The notes below the pieces were generated by a model, which saw nothing but the letters and a program-made list of their open reading frames with translations, did not search any database and was not told where the DNA came from. A stretch of 20,309 nt of DNA. Origin: Smittium culicis. Lineage: Eukaryota; Kickxellomycota; Harpellomycetes; Harpellales; Legeriomycetaceae. Each line of letters opens with the position of its first letter. Positions within the stretch are counted from its first letter, which is position 1. Below are positions 18,417-20,309 of this stretch, in pieces. The stretch covers positions 1 to 20,309 of the forward strand of contig LSSN01004779.1 of NCBI GenBank assembly GCA_001970855.1. The letters are read 5' to 3'. Both the position numbers and the translations under genes were made by a program.

Positions 18417-20146
18417 ATGAGAGAAGTTCTTAGTTTACAGTTAGGTACTTTAATTACATTCTTTACTATCTTTTCTTTACATTATTAACCACTGCTTCTT
18501 ATCCTCCTCTTCCAAATTGCTACTACGTCATCCTTCCTATCCGTCTTAAGGTCAATGCGGTAACCAGGTATTTTTATTCAAGCAACTCATCTTCGCTATC
18601 CTTCCATTTCTTTATTCCCTCCCAATATTCCTTCATTTCTTTCATCTACGCCCCCCCCCCTCCTCCTCGCTTATACTTGCTTTAATATTATAACCCTACT
18701 TATTTATTAGATTGGTAACAATTTCTGGGAAATGATCGCCTCCGAACACGGAATCTCTGCTGATGGTACCTACATCGGAAAAAACAAAAATCAACTAGAA
18801 AGAGCAAACGTATATTTCGATATGTCTAGCAGCAATCGCTATGTACCAAGGTTCGTCCCATCCCGCTTTACTCACCCCCCTCCCTTTTTCTTTTCATATG
18901 CATATTTTAACCTTTAAGCCTTTTATTAACATTATCTTATTACCCATTTCTTTTTATTTTTCGTAGAGCTATTTTTACTGATTTAGAAGATGGTGTTTTG
19001 AACTCTATAAGACAATCCGAATTCGGCACCCTGTACAGACCCGATAATTTTATCAGCGGTAGCTCCGGTGCCGGTAACAACTGGGCAAAAGGCTATTATA
19101 CCGAAGGTGCTGAATTGATAGATCAATGTATGGAAATTGCAAGAAAAGAAGTAGAAAAATGTGACCAACTCTCTGGTTTCCAAGTTGTTCACTCAATCGG
19201 CGGTGGAACTGGTTCCGGTATGGGATCGCTTTTCACCCAAAAATTAAGAGAAGAATACCCTGATAGAATGATGGCTACTTACAGCGTCATCCCCTCCCCA
19301 AAAGTCTCTGACACCGTTGTTGAGCCTTACAATGCCGTCCTATCTATGCACCACCTCGTTGAAAACTCTGACTTAACTTTCACATTTGATAACGAAGCCT
19401 TGTACGACATCACTATGAAAACCATGAAAAATGATAGCCCCGAATATAACGATCTCAATCAGCTCATCTCCCGTGTTATGTCTGGTGTCACCACCTCCCT
19501 AAGATTCCCCGGCCAACTAAACGCCGACTTGCGCAAACTTGCCGTCAATCTAGTTCCATTCCCACGCCTACATTTCTTCATGACTGGTTTCGCCCCTCTC
19601 CAACCTGCATCAAGCATTAACTTTAGTAAAATAAACGCTTACCAACTCCTTGAGCAAATGTTCGACAGCAAAAATATGATGGTCGCCGCTGACCCTCGTC
19701 ACGGTAGATACCTCACCTGCGCTGCTGTCTTCCGCGGTGACCTATCTATTCAGCTTGCTGAACAAACCGCCCGCAACTACCAAGTTAAAAACAGCGATCT
19801 ATTCGTTGACTGGATCCCTAACAACACCCAAATCGCCGTTTGCGACATCCCCCCAACTGGTATGGAATTCTCTGGCACCTTCATCGGCAACAACACCGCT
19901 ATCCAAGCCTTATTCGCTAGAATCCAAGAACAATTCTCTTCCCTATTTAGACGCCGCGCCTTCTTGCATTGGTACACCGAAGAAGGTATGGATGAAATGG
20001 AATTCACTGAAGCTGAATCTAACTTGAACGATTTGATCAACGAATACTTGCAATACCAACAAGCTTCCGCTGACGATGAAATCATGGACTATGATGAAAG
20101 CGCTAACTTTGAAGAAACTCCACACTATGCCGATAATGACCTCTAA
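18417..20146 (+). CDS. TUB2: Beta-tubulin, divergent
   Basis: Exons are 18417-18444 (28 nt), 18551-18567 (17 nt), 18711-18850 and 18967-20146, giving 454 residues. The two small exons encode [10 protein letters not shown] and the rest of GQCGNQ, exactly restoring the tubulin N-terminus. Other landmarks are GAGNNWAKG (96-104), GGGTGSGMG (140-148), [10 protein letters not shown] (175-184), [24 protein letters not shown] and [21 protein letters not shown]. The MREV start and overall pattern mark it as beta rather than alpha or gamma. Beta-tubulin pairs with alpha-tubulin to build microtubules. Unusual features are Ser6, Tyr167, Leu198, Ser239, an M-loop region (about 274-288) with little resemblance to the standard one, and a C-terminal tail rich in Asp, Asn, Tyr and His with few Glu runs. 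It may be a fast-evolving sole copy or a diverged paralogue. Confidence 0.96.
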
Positions 20147-20309
20147 TCCATTTAATCCGCTTTTTTTTTAGCTTTTTTTTTAATCCAATCATACCCACCC
20201 TCACCTCAAAATTTTACATTTTATCAACCTCTTACTCCTCCTGCCTCCACTCAATTTCTTTTTTTCCCCTTTTTTATCACTCTAGGCCACATTTTACACC
20301 CCCCCCCCC
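20147..20309 (+). other. Beta-tubulin 3' region ending in a C run
   Basis: T-rich then C/T-rich sequence follows the tubulin stop, consistent with a 3' UTR. The last 11 bases (20299-20309) are all C and continue to the end of the window. The tract is long enough that the window edge may be an assembly break. Confidence 0.6.

Overview
This window looks like nuclear DNA of an early-diverging, very AT-rich fungus. It carries six eukaryotic protein-coding genes with dense A/T-rich flanks. Three of the genes are split by short GT-AG introns of about 94-143 nt, and the products have fungal or opisthokont relatives. A gut fungus or related Zoopagomycota/Kickxellomycotina-type genome would fit, but that placement is inference. 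No tRNA, rRNA, CRISPR array or intact transposon was recognised. The last bases are an 11-nt C run, so the window probably ends at an assembly break.

Layout: 1-5242 is a gene-free AT-rich block. 5243-6486 (+) is a four-exon glucose-6-phosphate 1-epimerase (hexose-6-phosphate mutarotase). 6950-8041 (-) is convergent with it and encodes a mitochondrial RsfS/MALSU1-type ribosome factor (N-terminal half of fungal Atp25). 8042-9255 is a divergent intergenic region with an unexpectedly GC-rich island. 9256-10050 (+) encodes a three-TM protein resembling DUF2470 plus TMEM254/DUF4499. 10632-11933 (+) is a four-exon PP2A activator (PTPA/Rrd). 13399-14619 (+) is an intronless D-amino-acid oxidase. 14620-18416 is gene-free: a pyrimidine-rich tail, an AT-rich block with a 142-nt tandem repeat, then a CCAAT-box cluster and a CT-rich leader. 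18417-20146 (+) is a divergent four-exon beta-tubulin that starts with exons of only 28 and 17 nt.

The genes are unrelated housekeeping functions: sugar phosphate anomer balance, mitochondrial ribosome assembly, phosphatase 2A activation, D-amino-acid catabolism and microtubules. They do not form a cluster or pathway. I found no new multi-gene system. The most notable observations are natural benzimidazole-resistance-type residues and an atypical M-loop and tail in the beta-tubulin, frequent AAG (not YAG) splice acceptors, a recurrent C-tract motif on the coding strand near genes, the 142-nt tandem repeat, and paired CCAAT dyads inside GC-richer promoter islands.
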